From assembly GCA_018340375.1 (NCBI GenBank), contig JAFFJZ010000004.1:25456001-25520000 (forward strand): a stretch of DNA of 64,000 nucleotides, read 5' to 3'. A program made the translations under genes and the position numbers. Shown here one piece after another: positions 1-11,603 of this stretch. Numbering within the stretch: position 1 is the stretch's first letter; the number at the start of each line of letters is the position of its first letter. Below the pieces are notes generated by a model. The model was not told the origin of the DNA. It did no database searches and saw only the letters and a program-made list of their open reading frames with translations. Source of the stretch: Gonatopus flavifemur. Taxonomy: Eukaryota > Arthropoda > Insecta > Hymenoptera > Dryinidae.

Positions 1-1372
1 TGATATGTGATCCATTCGCCGAATAATCATATTTATCTATCAGTTCATTATATTAATTTCTTAAAAAATGAGCAATACACGGAAATTGATTACCCATTAC
101 TTGAATCACTTAATGGATAATTTTTTCACATACATTATCCATTATTTAAGTGATGAACAATTCTTGGAAATACATTATTCATTATTCAGGTGATAGATAA
201 TTTCTTTAGACACATTATCCATTACACAGGTCAACATTTGATGTACGCTGGAACACCAGAACAGAGGTGGGTACCTATAAGTTTTGAGGGTCGGAGATTA
301 CGATTCCTGGGTCCATTTGACCCCATCACGTCAGGATCAAGGTCAAATCAAGATCAAACATCTCAAATCGAAAGATATAAGTTTTTTTACCCCGGATTCC
401 GAACCAGCGGGAAATGTCACATCCGAATACATTTTTCCGTTACGGCCGTACGGCCGTTCAGGATCCGGGATTAGAAAAAATGATATCCTTTGATGTGAAG
501 ATGTTTTTCCTTAATTTGACCTTGATTCTGACTTAATGGGGGCATATAGTCCCCGAAATTGTGATCTGCGACCGCAAAAACATAGAAGTCGACTATTCCA
601 AGACCCTGCCTGGCCAATATCAGAGAAGACATTCGAAAAAAGGATTTCACCTACATATGACCTTCATATGACCGGCAGATATAACTTCAATTTGGATGTA
701 AAAGTGTATTTTGATGTAACATTTCCCGCTGGTTCGGAATCCGGGGTGAAAAAAATCATATCTTCCGATTTGAGATGTTTGACCTTGATTTGACCTTAAT
801 CCTGACGTGATGCGGTCATATAGACCTAGGAATCTCACTCCGCGACCCCAAAAACGTGAAAGTCAACTAATCCAAGAGCCTGTTTAGCCTAATATCAGAG
901 AAAAGATTGAAAAAAAGGATCTCACCTACATATCACCTTAATATGACCTGCGAATACCACTTTTATTGGAATGTCGAAGTATATTTGGATGTAAAATTCC
1001 CCGCTAGTTCGGAATCCGGGGCAAAAAAAATTATATCCTCCGATTTGAGATTTTTGACCTTGATCTGACCTTGATCCTGACGTGATGGGGTCATATGGAC
1101 CCAGGAATCGTAATCTCCGACCCCCAAAACTCATAGGTACTCACCTCTGTTCTGGTGTTCCAGCGTAGATCAAATGTTGACCTGTGTTATCCAAGTAATA
1201 CATAATTTCTCAAAATACGGTATCCATTATATAAGCAATGGCTAATTTCTTAAATACATCATCCATTATTTGAGTGATTGATAATCAAATTCCGTATATT
1301 GCTCACTTTTTGAGGAATGAATAATAAACGGATAGATAAATATGATTATTCTGGAACGGATAATACATGTAT
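1..1372. repeat. Fold-back element with ~400-bp inverted arms
   Basis: The first ~437 bases reappear in reverse complement at about 960-1372. Shared words include AATAATCATATTTATCTATC, the stretch ending in CAACATTTGAT, and GATTACGATTCCTGGGTCC. The left end may continue beyond the window. The open frames inside (190-474, 922-1134) are mirror images of the same arm sequence, so they are not treated as genes. This looks like a non-coding fold-back DNA element; no transposase is visible. Confidence 0.75.
520..1090. repeat. Tandem ~275-bp repeats inside the fold-back element
   Basis: The phrase GACCTTGATYCTGACNTRATG recurs at about 520, 793 and 1069, each time followed by a similar stretch (a bicoloured run around CATATAG/CATATGG, then GACCNCNAAAAC). 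The period is about 273-276 bases. The arm of the surrounding fold-back element carries the third copy, so the element seems to have grown by tandem duplication of part of one arm. Confidence 0.65.
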
Positions 1373-1539
1373 GTTAATTATATTTTATCGAAAAATAAAA
1401 CAATTGAAAATCAAAATTTCTTTGTTGCCGATCTCCGCTTACACGAAATTGAACTGAATATATTTGATAGTTCAAGAAAAATATTCACTATTTCCACGCG
1501 ATTGATAATGATCTATAAACACCCTAGTAGAAATTTTGA

Positions 1540-2260
1540 TATGGAAAACATGAGGTCCAGATCAGGCATGCCTGATTTCTGTTCAGGGCTTGACTTGAGT
1601 ATCTGATAAGGCCCTGACAGAAATGTAATGCAGAGAAAAAACAAGGTCCTGATCAGGGAAACCAAACGTTCCCCAATCAGAATCTAATCAAGGTAGTAAT
1701 TGAATTCCCAATCAGGACCTGATCCGGATGGTAGCGGAATTCCCAATCACGACCTCATCTAAGCTATATTCTAACATTAAATTCAATTTTCATGGAATTC
1801 ACTCTCCATAAAATTTTTGGAAACTCCCCCAACAGAAGAAATTCTACTGATGATCCAAATAGACCTCAGTTGAACATTCAAAAAAGACAGGTAAATTTCT
1901 AATGAGTCCTGTGAAAATTCTGAATAGTTTGATACATTCATCGTTCTGAATTGAGCAGGTCCTAATTCGGCTGTCTTGTCGGTCATCACATGATTGAAAT
2001 ACGGATGAGCCAAGACAATCCTGATCAGGTCCTGATCAAGATATCTTTACAGTTACCTCACAATTCAAATACGGATGAGCGAAGGCAATCCTGATCAGGT
2101 TCTGATAGGAATACCATGTCTGAGTTACTGAAAGGGAGAATCTGACTGGGACCTGTCAACAACTCTGTGTTACATTGTTGTGAGGTCTTAGACAGGATGC
2201 CATGTCAGGACCTGATAAGGTGATTAAAAGTTTTCCTTAATTAAGAGTTCCCTATTGCAG
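1540..2260. repeat. CCTGATCAGG-rich repeat tract
   Basis: Variants of the palindrome CCTGATCAGG and of AATCAGGACCTGATC recur many times between about 1560 and 2220. A short direct duplication is visible: a stretch with ATACGGATGAGC then CAATCCTGATCAGGT occurs at about 1996-2035 and again at about 2069-2102. A related fragment lies at 3868-3905. No coding function is suggested. Confidence 0.5.
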
Positions 2261-4170
2261 CCTTACGAGGGCCATGCTTCTAATAGGGAATTCCCTGTCA
2301 AATTTCTACCAGGGCAGCAAAAAATACAGCAAGCGAAGATTAAACGATTCACATTGCTGATTTTAATCATTTTCCGATAGTTCGGTAGAGCAAGGCCGCA
2401 CATTTTGATTTGGAAAGGTGGGTAAAAACTTGGAAATTCAAACCATCGAGGATCCTTTGTTGGAAAAAGGAATTATAAACTGCAAAGTACTAATAAGTAC
2501 TTTTCGAATAGATTTGTATAAAAAAAATATTTAGATTTGTGATTAATGTTATACTTTCATTCCAAACAAAATTCACCTGATGTCCCTGGTGAAAATCCGA
2601 AAGTGAACGAAGCGGTTATTGAAACGAATGAAGCGTGGAAATGTGCCAATTTCCTTCTAAATCACATTTCGACGACTGTTTGTGAAGCTTTCGTCGCGGT
2701 TTTCCGCCAGAGGTACACTATCTTTTCAACATAGAAACGATTGAGCACAAAAAAATCAATGACAGTGAATTATCACACTGAAATTAATAAAACAAAAGTT
2801 TAACTCGATTTTCTGAAGAAAAACACTGTAGTTTTAATATATCACAGCGTGTCAGCGAATAATAAAAACTGGGTTTGTTTGGGTGATAAAATGGGTTCTT
2901 TTAGCTAGATTTCATTGGAAGAACCTGAGTTGGTTTTTTTGAGTCGGGGAAAATGGTTGCAACCCTCAATCGTTCGATGGTTACCAGTTAGAATGATTGC
3001 GTGAAGATGGCAGTACGGATTAGTCCACTATTTTTCTCTCCGTATGACAATCACTCGAATATTTTATTTTTCCCGTCCATATGAAACATTGATAGTTTTC
3101 AATGAAAGTTTCGAATCAGTAATTCACTATTGACCCAACACTCAGAGAAAAAATCTTTCATCATCAGTTATAAAATAGTATTTTATCCAATGGCACGTGC
3201 AGAATATTTCTTCGAGTCAATAAAATTTGATTCCAATCAATTATAAGTGATATTTGACAGTATCGATATTTTTGATAGAGTTTTCAAGTTGTATATTAAA
3301 TTTCATAAAATATCGATTGAAACTTTATACAAATCGTATGAAAAATGTCAATGCGGTTAAATATCGCCGAGGACTAATTTCAACGGATGAAACAGTTTGG
3401 CGATTGAAAATCATTCCGTTGATTGGAATGATATTCAATTGATTCAAAGAAAAATTGTGTAGGTACTATTGAATGAAGGGTTATTTCGTCATAATGAATC
3501 TTTGTTTTTAGCTCAATGGAAAAATTGAATGAGGAACATTTATACGTCCCTTATGAAACATGTGCATATGAAGACGTTATATATTTCTTATAAAAGATGT
3601 ATAAAATTCTGACAAAATTTTATACAAAATGAGATGTTCATCTCACAAAGCCGTTTTGATTGAGCGCCATCTGAGGTACAATCCTTAAGATCCCTGCCTC
3701 GAGCTAATACGAACTGGGAATCATATACACGAATAGGAAGGAATTTGGCCAGCCAGCTAAGGAGAAGAGGGCAGGGCAGAGGCAGAATTCGAGAAAGTAA
3801 AGAGATCAACGTTAAACGTAGCCAAGCCTTCTCTAGTGAAAATTTTAGATGGGAAAATACCAGGGCCTGACGAGGCAAGCCTGATTACCTATCAGGTCCT
3901 CATAAGGTGTCGTCACAGTTTTTTCCCCATTTCGCTCGATTTTACCCTTATTGCACCCAGCATTACGATTGTATTTGAATCCTATAAGTGAAATCAGATA
4001 AGTCCCTTGTGGGCCTCATAAGATTTTCCTTATTCAAGGCAACAAAATGACAAAACAGAAAGGTGTGGAGGGGGGGGGGCGAGGAGATGAATGAAAGTGG
4101 TGTGGTTCTCACAGATAATATCTGCACCGTTTTCCAAGTAACCAAATTCAAACAGAGACTACCATAGAAC
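2261..4170. other. Non-genic stretch, little structure seen
   Basis: AT-rich sequence with only short unconvincing reading frames. A fragment beginning CCCTGGTGAAAAT at 2584 matches the end of the miniature elements at 14082 and 42034, but no partner end was found nearby. A G-run at about 4071-4080 is also present. Otherwise I see nothing here. Confidence 0.4.
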
Positions 4171-4316
4171 GGTGGGTGGCACACTCACCGGAATTCTACA
4201 AAACCCCGCAAAAGATCCGCTCTGGAAATACGGTTGAACAAAGAGCTCACCGGCTTTTTTACCAAGAACAAAGATGTTCTTCTACAGACTGTCTAGCGCA
4301 GAATGACCACCCCTCC

Positions 4317-4530
4317 CGGCTTCCGCCTTCTCTAGGGTACCTAAGCCACAATGGACAGAAAACTTCCATGTCCGCCAACCAAGATTGTAAGGGGCGACAT
4401 TTGTGTGGACATAGATGTCGAAATGGGTATGCGTTAGTGGCTATAGTATCATTCCCGACAATCTCGTCTGGTGAACATGAAACTTTTCTGTCCATTGTGA
4501 CTTGGGTACCCTGGCCTTCTCCTCCGTTCC
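4317..4530. repeat. Inverted repeat, GC-richer
   Basis: A stretch containing CACAATGGACAGAAAA at 4348-4363 is mirrored by TTTTCTGTCCATTGTGACTT at 4484-4503, and the flanking AGGGTACCTAAG is mirrored by TTGGGTACCCTGG. The two overlapping open frames on opposite strands (4176-4562 and 4259-4552) follow from this symmetry, so I do not call them genes. Confidence 0.55.
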
Positions 4531-4867
4531 TCGAGTATGCTCGAAAACTCACCGCCCCGTGAGCGACTAAAGAATCTATATTCCGATTGGTCGGGGCTAT
4601 TGGATCTTGTTACTGGCCAAAGGGAGATCGGTTCGCCGTTTCCGATGATTCATGCCACAAGGGTCGGCGTTACAACTTTTCAGATGGCATAGTTCTCGGG
4701 CTCACTTCTATTCCTCGTCAGATTTGGCTCGATAATCTCCAATGGCAGTATAGCTCCGAAAAATTTCTGATTAGTTGAGGCTTTGGACGGGTTTCTCTTA
4801 GTCTCAAATGGCATGGAAGACCAAGTTCTGAATCCTCTGGTAACTTTTGCTCTCTCGTTAGAGGGAA

Positions 4868-4983
4868 GCTTTGGATGCTTCCGATTGCGAGAGGGCTTGG
4901 CCCCAGGGACCATGATTCAGCCAATGGGAATCCAGTATTCTAGCCCTAGGGGCTAGTCCCTGCCTGCAATCGGAAGCATCCTT
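4868..4983. repeat. Short hairpin element
   Basis: GGATGCTTCCGATTGC at about 4872 is mirrored by GCAATCGGAAGCATCC ending at about 4982, giving a 16-bp perfect stem around a ~80-bp interior that includes the pair GGGACC / GGTTCCC-like words. Confidence 0.55.
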
Positions 4984-5194
4984 TGTGCTCGTTTTCGGGG
5001 ACCAAAAATTTTTTGGTCCCCAAACTCAAAATCTCTTAGGCCAAAATGTTCCTCCAAACTCGAGCAAAATTTTTAGTTCCGTGTCTGTCTGCGTGTGTGT
5101 GTGCATGCGCGTACATTTTTCGAACGCGCATATTTTCCGTTCCTATCAATCGATCGCCTTGAAATTTGAATCACGATCATACGTAGTATTGATA

Positions 5195-5425
5195 GTGGTC
5201 CCATATGAGTTTCAACCTGATTGTTATAGAAGAACCGGAGGGGTGAGGAAAAATGTGAGAAAAAATTGTGATTCCACGGACGCCTGTATCTCCGTTTCCC
5301 ATTATCCGATTGTGATAAAACCTATACCACGTTCTGAGTATAATCCACCAGTGGTTCCATATGACTTTCATCCCAATCGGTTGGAAACTGTGGAAAATTT
5401 CTTCCGCGATTCGCATTTTTTGAAG
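5195..5425. repeat. Dispersed repeat, copy A
   Basis: The stretch containing CCCATATGAG, AGAAGAACCGGAGGGGTGA, CATTATCCGATTG and CCAATCGGTTGGAAACTGTG is found again, diverged and in reverse orientation, at about 35225-35515. Both copies contain long open frames by chance, but with different translations, so this is a repeat and not a protein family. A (GT)n microsatellite lies just upstream at 5091-5103. Confidence 0.55.
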
Positions 5426-5704
5426 CATGCCTCCCCTATGTTTGTATAATCCAAATGACATGGAACTTTGAGCATATTCAACTCATGCGGTGTTAGCTGT
5501 AGGATATAAATTTCAAACGAATCGGAAGTGAAGGAAGAAAATGATAAGCACTAAGGAGCCTTCCGAAGTAGCTGACCTGATCATCTGGTCATGACCACAT
5601 CACTAATGAAAGTTTTTGGAACTGATGTGCTGTAAACGATGGGAGTAGTGGAAAAGGAATGATTGCAGACTGGGCTGGGGCTACGATTGACGGTGGGTGG
5701 CGTT

Positions 5705-6043
5705 CCCATACAGCACCACAGATCTCAGTAATGTCTCAATTACATTTCGATCTTTCACCTTCATTACATTTCAGTATACTTTGACAGAAATATGTCAAAA
5801 ATCTGTCAATTGAAATGTTACCTATTTGCAATGTCTCAGATATATTACGAGACAAACGTTACAATGAAATATTTCATAAATATTCTTGGAATATTGCATT
5901 GAAATGTAAGATTAGCGGACATTGCAATATTTCTGAAGAGACTTTGAAACCTCGGTGTGACATACAGCAATGTCATAGAAATATTTCAATGTTTCAGATG
6001 TTAGATTTCTGCAATCTTAATGAAATCTTCGGTGCTGTGTGGG
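5705..6043. mobile_element. Miniature inverted-repeat element (CCCATACAGCACC)
   Basis: The left end CCCATACAGCACCACAG and right end GGTGCTGTGTGGG are inverted. The flanking dinucleotides are TT on both sides. The interior has inverted words such as AATATTNC. Belongs to the CCC...GGG group described in the findings. No transposase. Confidence 0.75.
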
Positions 6044-6134
6044 TTTGCTCTAATGACAATGCCGTTGGTCCTCTAGGTGACGATCCAAGTGTCGAACGTT
6101 TGGCATCAGGCATCTATGGATGCATCGTTTCTTC

Positions 6135-6392
6135 GGGCTGGCTGGTGAGGTAGTAAGTGTCCCAAAGGCCTGTGGCTATTCAAGGAGGGCCAGGGACTTC
6201 TCCCAGCAAACACGACTGCTGGTGTTTCAAAGGGCCAGTGACGGCTCTTCAACGGCATTCCCGGACCATCAGCGGCCCATTGAAACGTCAGTGATCATTG
6301 TTTGTAGGGCTGGTAATTATCCTTGGACTCCCAAATCATTGTCTTTTGGATAAATAGAATTTCGGACACTTGTCACCTCACTGGTTGGCCTG
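6135..6392. repeat. Inverted-repeat element
   Basis: GGCTGGCTGGTGAGGTAGTA and GTGTCCC at 6136-6162 are mirrored by GGACACTTGTCACCTCACTG at 6364-6383. The ~200-bp interior has no credible reading frame. Confidence 0.55.
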
Positions 6393-7860
6393 GTTCTCTT
6401 TCGGAAACGCCGTCATGAGTGGGAGGGGGGACTTTAGGGAGAAATGAAATACATAAGCAGAATAGTTTGTATTCTATAGTCATTCTCCCAGAGACCCTGA
6501 CGAACGCGCGTCCCTGCTTCTTTTTATCTCTGTCTAATTTAAGCTGCAACTAAGCGCTCCTAGTAAGTGGCGGTCAACATCACTTTGTGCGTGTTATACA
6601 CCAGCATAAATCGTATATGCGTGTATGAAGTTTTATCGAGTGGATTATTATTTCCTGCAACAACTGTATACAATTCTTCATTGAAGTGTCGTTTTCTAAT
6701 AAAAATTGCATATAAAATTCATAAAAGTTGAATAAAATGTTCTTCCTACTAGATTTATAGTTTTGAATCGGGGCACAATGAGAGGCCAACTAAACGTAGT
6801 GGCATTTTACTTGAAAAATGATTTGGAGTTTTGTTTTTTCCAATTTCTTTCGTTTCTGGTGCTTTCTTCTACATGGAAAAAAAAGCCCGGGAAAAATCAT
6901 TAGACCTATTTAGATCTCATCAGATCTGAATGTGCAAGGGGAAAAATTTCATTTCAGTCAATTCTCAAATTAGAACGTAGGAAACTTTCAAGCCAAACTT
7001 TTCAAAGCGTGACCACAGGAATGAAAACTATGAACCGGTATTGAAATTCAAGACAAGCATTGAGAACTATTCTTCCTTCAATAATTGTCTACAAAAAAAT
7101 CTGAAACAAGGCTGGTACTGCAGATTTTTATCATCACCTGCAAAATTCTTCAATCATTCCAACCTTTCGAATCAACCTTTCATGACAAAGGGAATAATTG
7201 GAAGAAAACCAAGTAAGTAATATGAAAATGAAACTGAGAAAATAATGGACAATTTGATTATACTCTCTTCCAATACTTATCATGCACTACACAGTTTGTC
7301 ACTGGTGGCGTAGACCTTGGAAACGTTATCAGTTCATTTTACATTATATTAAACTCTTTAGTAATAATCGATATGAACATCAGTTGCCTTTTATTTACTT
7401 GGTAAATATTTTTATTGTCAATGAAGCATTTCTCTCTCATGATTCAGAAGTGTCATTGTTCGAAAATATAACAATTCAAAATTATTCCAGTTGCTTTCCT
7501 AACGATAAGAAACTGACAAAAAGAGATCTTTGCATCAAACTTTCCAGCGCATGTGCAAATGGAAAGATTAATGATGAAAACTCAAACCACAATCCATCAT
7601 TGATTATTGTGATTAACACTTTATCAAGTGACTCACCGCCAAGTGGTTAGTGATTAGTATAGTGAGAGAATATTAGAAAGAAATTGTCATTCACTTGAGA
7701 TTTTTTCTCAAAATGCATCATGATTGTTTGTGATATATGATTACAGAAGATATATCCTTGCATTCGATTTTAATTACCACAAACATGATTTCGAAATTTT
7801 TTCGATAATCATTTTAATCACTTACGAATCGATAAAATGTAAACGATTACTTCAGTGAAT
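6393..7860. other. Mostly non-genic; one element fragment
   Basis: A fragment at about 6886-6950 starting CCCGGGAAAAATCATTAGA with AGATCT words matches the end of the AGATCT miniature elements (27732, 54934, 62000), but its right end is missing. An open frame at 7282-7650 (122 codons) matches no family I recognise; its AG-containing pyrimidine-rich upstream sequence could be a splice acceptor, but no partner exon was identified. Confidence 0.35.
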
Positions 7861-7867
7861 CCACTGA

Positions 7868-7880
7868 CAAATATATAAAT
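7868..7880 (+). promoter_or_regulatory. Possible TATA box
   Basis: ATATATAAATAT lies about 130 bases upstream of the ATG of the small frame at 8002. Its position would suit a start site near 7900. AT-rich sequence makes chance matches common, so this is only suggestive. Confidence 0.25.
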
Positions 7881-8001
7881 ATCTTGTCTCCGTCTTTTCA
7901 ACATGTACTAAACTAAGCGGCCCCACACAATATTTCTTCAAACGTGTTACTCCAAATGAGTTTCTAAAAATTTTTTTGAAAGTTTTGGAAGAATCCACGT
8001 T

Positions 8002-8199
8002 ATGACAATGGAAAATGAATTCTTGAAGATTTTCTTAATATTCACAATCAATTGTAAGTTGGTTCATGAACATTACATTCCGCATTGTTGTGAGGAGTAT
8101 TTAGGATATTGTTATGATGTGTGCAACCAACAACTCGGAAGATATCAAAGTCGATTAGATACCTACAAAACATCTAACAAAGAAGCTCTTCTGAACTGA
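8002..8199 (+). CDS. Candidate small secreted Cys-containing peptide
   Basis: A 65-codon frame, not recognised as a known family. The N-terminus has a hydrophobic stretch (FLKIFLIFTI) typical of a signal peptide, followed by a part with a CC-x6-C-x3-C spacing (HCCEEYLGYCYDVC) and a charged tail. Paired cysteines with this spacing are vaguely like extracellular DB-type modules, but that is weak. A TATA-like motif lies upstream. A GTAAGT immediately after the hydrophobic codons (about 8054) could instead be a splice donor, in which case only the first ~17 residues are coding. There is no AATAAA close behind; ATTAAA occurs near 8399. Could be a chance frame. Confidence 0.3.
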   Translation: MTMENEFLKIFLIFTINCKLVHEHYIPHCCEEYLGYCYDVCNQQLGRYQSRLDTYKTSNKEALLN

Positions 8200-8660
8200 C
8201 CAAAGAGTGATATGACAGAGATCTGAGAGATATCTTGTAGGCATCCATCACGCATCATCCAAAATTTGTCTTGTTGTCTCCGGAAGATATGTTTTACATT
8301 CAATCAGGCCCGAATTGAAAATGTTGAGGCCCCAAGCTGCGAGAGGCGTGAAAAAGAATGAATAGGTGAAAATTTCTCTCCTACAACTTCTTGTAGTGAT
8401 TAAAGTTCCTCAAATGAGGTCCTCGATGAGCTTTAGCATCTTCTAGCTTTCCCCTCAATTCAGATCCGGATGGATTTCATGTAGGATGGCTGAAAAATTT
8501 TTCCGAAAGACATGTGTCAGATGATTCCATCAATCATGGTAGCGCAAAATGCCTATCTTACAAGTGGTAGTACTTGTTAGTAGTTTGTTATGTCAGTGGA
8601 ACTATTTGATCGTCTTTTCCTGGGTTTCGATCCTATATACTGTTTTTGTCCTATGTACTG
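8200..8660. other. Non-genic stretch
   Basis: No credible reading frame or repeat found. It runs up to the left flank of the miniature element at 8661. Confidence 0.3.
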
Positions 8661-8934
8661 CCCACTGAGCATTTCCGTTAGAACTTTGCATTAACATTGC
8701 AGCGATATTGATGCGATCTTGAAACTACTTGTCTTTCAACTTACAAATGCAATATTACAAAAGTAACTTGCAAAAATATCGTTGAAATATCACCTGACAA
8801 AGTAACATTGCTGCAATTTACTTGTAATTGGATGTTGTAATATTACCGATGTAATTCTCACAACAGATACTTTCAAGATCGCATCGACATCGATGCAATG
8901 TTAGTGCAAGGTTCTATCGGAAATGCTCAGTGGG
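8661..8934. mobile_element. Miniature inverted-repeat element (CCCACTGAGCA)
   Basis: The left end CCCACTGAGCATTTCCG and right end mirrored as GCTCAGTGGG form inverted repeats that stay similar for more than 100 bases (AACATTGCA...GATGCGATCTTGAA). The flanking dinucleotide is TG on both sides. 274 bp, non-coding. Confidence 0.8.
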
Positions 8935-9186
8935 TGTGATTCAGATGATGTTCATCTTAGAAAATTACCCTACTAACGTCAACGCGTTGCAGAAAGCTTT
9001 CTGGAACGTAACTTTGCGAACTTGAGATGACTTCAGTTGCATGTTGAAAGGCGAATGAAACCTTCCAGATACCTTGCAAACTCGAATTGATTACAGAATA
9101 CTATCTGAAAGTTTGCAGAAATGTATCAATCAGGTATTGAAAGGTGATTGATACGACTAAGGTACTTCTTACAATTATGAGATACT
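8935..9186. other. Non-genic stretch
   Basis: Short degenerate duplications around words like CTTGCAAACT and TTGAAAGG are seen, but no gene. Confidence 0.3.
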
Positions 9187-9524
9187 ATGGTGAAATTTAG
9201 AAATCAAGATGGTGGCCAGGATATGGCATAAATAGCGGCAGAAAAGGTATAAATTCGGTATTTGCCAGAACCTGTACTCGGAATATGGTTTTCATATGTT
9301 TTTCATCACTCAATCATACATGTGCATGTGTGAGGAAGCTGATCGTGACAAATTCATAATTTTTCAAAATGGCGAATCCAATATGGCGGCCCAATTCGGT
9401 TGAAATTCATGGGTTTTCGTTTCTCCATCGCTATTCTCCCATGTTTTTCTATGATTCCTTGGTTTTCCATCTTGTGATAGGGAACACTGATTGAAGTATG
9501 TACTTTCCATAATGGCGGGACCAA

Positions 9525-10452
9525 TATGGCGGCCCAATAATGGCGAAATCTCACGATCGGACTGTTCTGAAGCAATTTATTCGGGGCAAGCCAATAAGGT
9601 TGAGCTTAAAATTTTGGGGACTCTGTACTGCAGACGGATATTCGTTGGATTTTGATTTGTACTGCGGGAAAAATTCATCTGTGGGAAATAAACTGCCCAA
9701 ATGTACGTTAGGAACTCGAGTGGTATTATATTTGCTGGACAAATTCTTCACCACTGTAGGTCGAAAAGCACCTTCATATCATTTCTACATGGACAACTCG
9801 TTCACCAGTTTTGATCTTTTCTTGCATTCGAAATCGCTTCGTTTCCACTGTACTGGCACAATAAGGGAAAATAGAGTAAAGGAGAAAAATTTGATTGACA
9901 ACAAATCTCAAAGAGGTACATTCGCAGTGGAGCACGAAAAAAAAGTGGGATGAATTATATCACTATTCTTGACTCTGAACAGGTTTCCATAGTTCCCACA
10001 GCAGCGGGGGTGACGCCTCTTTTACCTTCGAGAAGATTTAGTAAAGGAGAGGAGTCAAAAATTGAAATACCTCCTCCTAATGCTTTTCACCTCTATAACC
10101 GATTCATGGGTGGAGTTGATGTACACGATGGCCACTGTAATAATGTTTGGCCGTGTATCAGATCGAAGAAATGGACATGGGTAGTTTTTGTCAGACTTCT
10201 ACAGGCTTGAATTACTAACTTAGTAGTAATTTCGAATTGTGCTGGTCGAAATAATGAGAACATATGAAAGAATTTATGATTGATATCGCGAAACATTATC
10301 TTTCTAGATCAAAAAAAGGAAAAACACATGGAGTCATAAGATCAGAGAAGCAGAAAAAGTGTTCTTTTGGAGCGTGCGTGATCAGAACAAATAAATTCTG
10401 CGAAACATACAACGAGTACGTCTGCAAATCTTGTTTTTCAAATAATGATTGA
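9525..10452 (+). pseudogene. piggyBac transposase, truncated and frameshifted
   Basis: Three consecutive frames give the C-terminal half of a piggyBac (DDE_Tnp_1_7) transposase. The first (9540-9953) has RTVLKQFIRGKPI, FDLYCGKNSS and YMDNSFTSFDL, which holds the second catalytic Asp. The second (9950-10210) has the YNRFMGGVDVHD motif with the third catalytic Asp. The third (10264-10452) is the cysteine-rich C-terminal domain (CSFGAC, CETYNEYVCKSC). The N-terminal half, including the first catalytic Asp, is missing: homology stops exactly where the left arm sequence begins. There are frameshifts near 9950 and 10258 and a stop at 10208. The element cannot be active. Confidence 0.85.
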
Positions 10453-10814
10453 GGTTTTCAAAATGTATTTTTTTTCTACATCACAAGATTTTCATAAAAC
10501 GAATAAAAAATAACAAGAAATGAAATATTGGAAGCATGAAAAAGTATTGGGGAATTCAAAACATAAATTCACAAAACATGAAAAAATACACACACAAGAA
10601 AACAAAAAAATATACAGAAAAAAACAAAAGATATTTGAATTCATCTACCTCCACGCGGTAAGTATCGGGCAACGTTGTATACCAACGGCTCAGAGATGAT
10701 TCATGAATACAAGTGAGATATGGGATCATTTTAGGAAATACATATATTGATCAATATTTATTGTCTCAGTCACAAGAAAGAACACGGAAGAATGGGGAAC
10801 AGGGGAGAAACCGG

Positions 10815-11430
10815 AAACCCGTGAATTTCAATCAAATTAGGCTGCCATATTGGATCCGCCATTTTGGAAACTACATACTTCAATCAATGTTCCCTATCAC
10901 AAGATGAAAAACCGAGGGATTATAGAAAAACATGGGAAAATGGTGGAAAAGAAACGAAAACCCATGAATTTCGACCGAATTGGGCCGCCACATTGGATCT
11001 GCCATTTTGGAGAATGATAAATTTGTCACGATCAGGTTTCTCACACATGAATATATATGATTGAGTGACGAGAAACGTATAAAAACCATATCTCGAGTGT
11101 AAGTTTTGGTAAATTTGAACCAAATTGGACCGCCATATTGGTCCCACCATTTTGGAAAGTACAAACTTCAATCAGTGCTCTCTATCGCAAAAAAGTGCAC
11201 CAAGTGAGCATACAAAAACATGGGAAAATAGTGAAAAAGAAACGAAAACCCATTAATTTCAACCAAATTGGGCTGCCATATTGGATCCGTCATTTTGGAA
11301 AATACATACTTCAATCAATGTTCTCTATTACAAGATGGAAAACCAAGTGATCATACACAAACATGGGAGAATAGCGAAAAAGAAACGAAAACCCATGAAT
11401 TCCAACCGAATTGGGCCGCCATATTGGAAA
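10815..11430. repeat. Tandem/interspersed ~140-290-bp repeats in right arm
   Basis: The phrase ending AAACGAAAACCC followed by TGAATTTCAACC and GGGCCGCCATATTGG occurs at about 10817, 10959, 11251 and 11391, with TTTTGGAAA and ACTTCAATCA after it. The right arm thus consists of several direct repeats of the same module, and small unrelated open frames recur within each. Confidence 0.7.
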
Positions 11431-11603
11431 ATGATGAATCCGTCACGATCAGGTTTCTCACACATGCACATGTATGATTGAGTGATGAAAAACATATTCC
11501 GAGTACAGGTTTTGGCAAAAACCGAATTTATATCTTTTCTGCCGCCATTCATGCCATATCCTGGCCGCCATCTTGATTTTTAAATTTCAACATGGTAGGT
11601 TTT

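Larger units (their letters stand above)
9187..11603. mobile_element. piggyBac-type relic with long inverted arms
   Basis: The left arm (about 9187-9535) and right arm (about 11110-11603) are inverted copies: both have GAAATTTAGAAATCAAGATGG-like ends, GGCCAGGATATGGCAT, and the word ATACATGTGCATGTGTGAG. Between them lies a broken piggyBac transposase. The arms are studded with AATATGGCGGCCCAAT and its variants. No TTAA duplication is obvious at the outer ends, so either the ends have decayed or the arms are not the original piggyBac termini. Confidence 0.65.

Noticed and set aside
4985..5449. 154-residue protein
   Set aside because: Covers a microsatellite and a dispersed repeat whose other copy at 35225-35515 translates differently.
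7282..7650. 122-residue protein
   Set aside because: No domain, no partner exon found, composition typical of chance frames in this AT-rich region.
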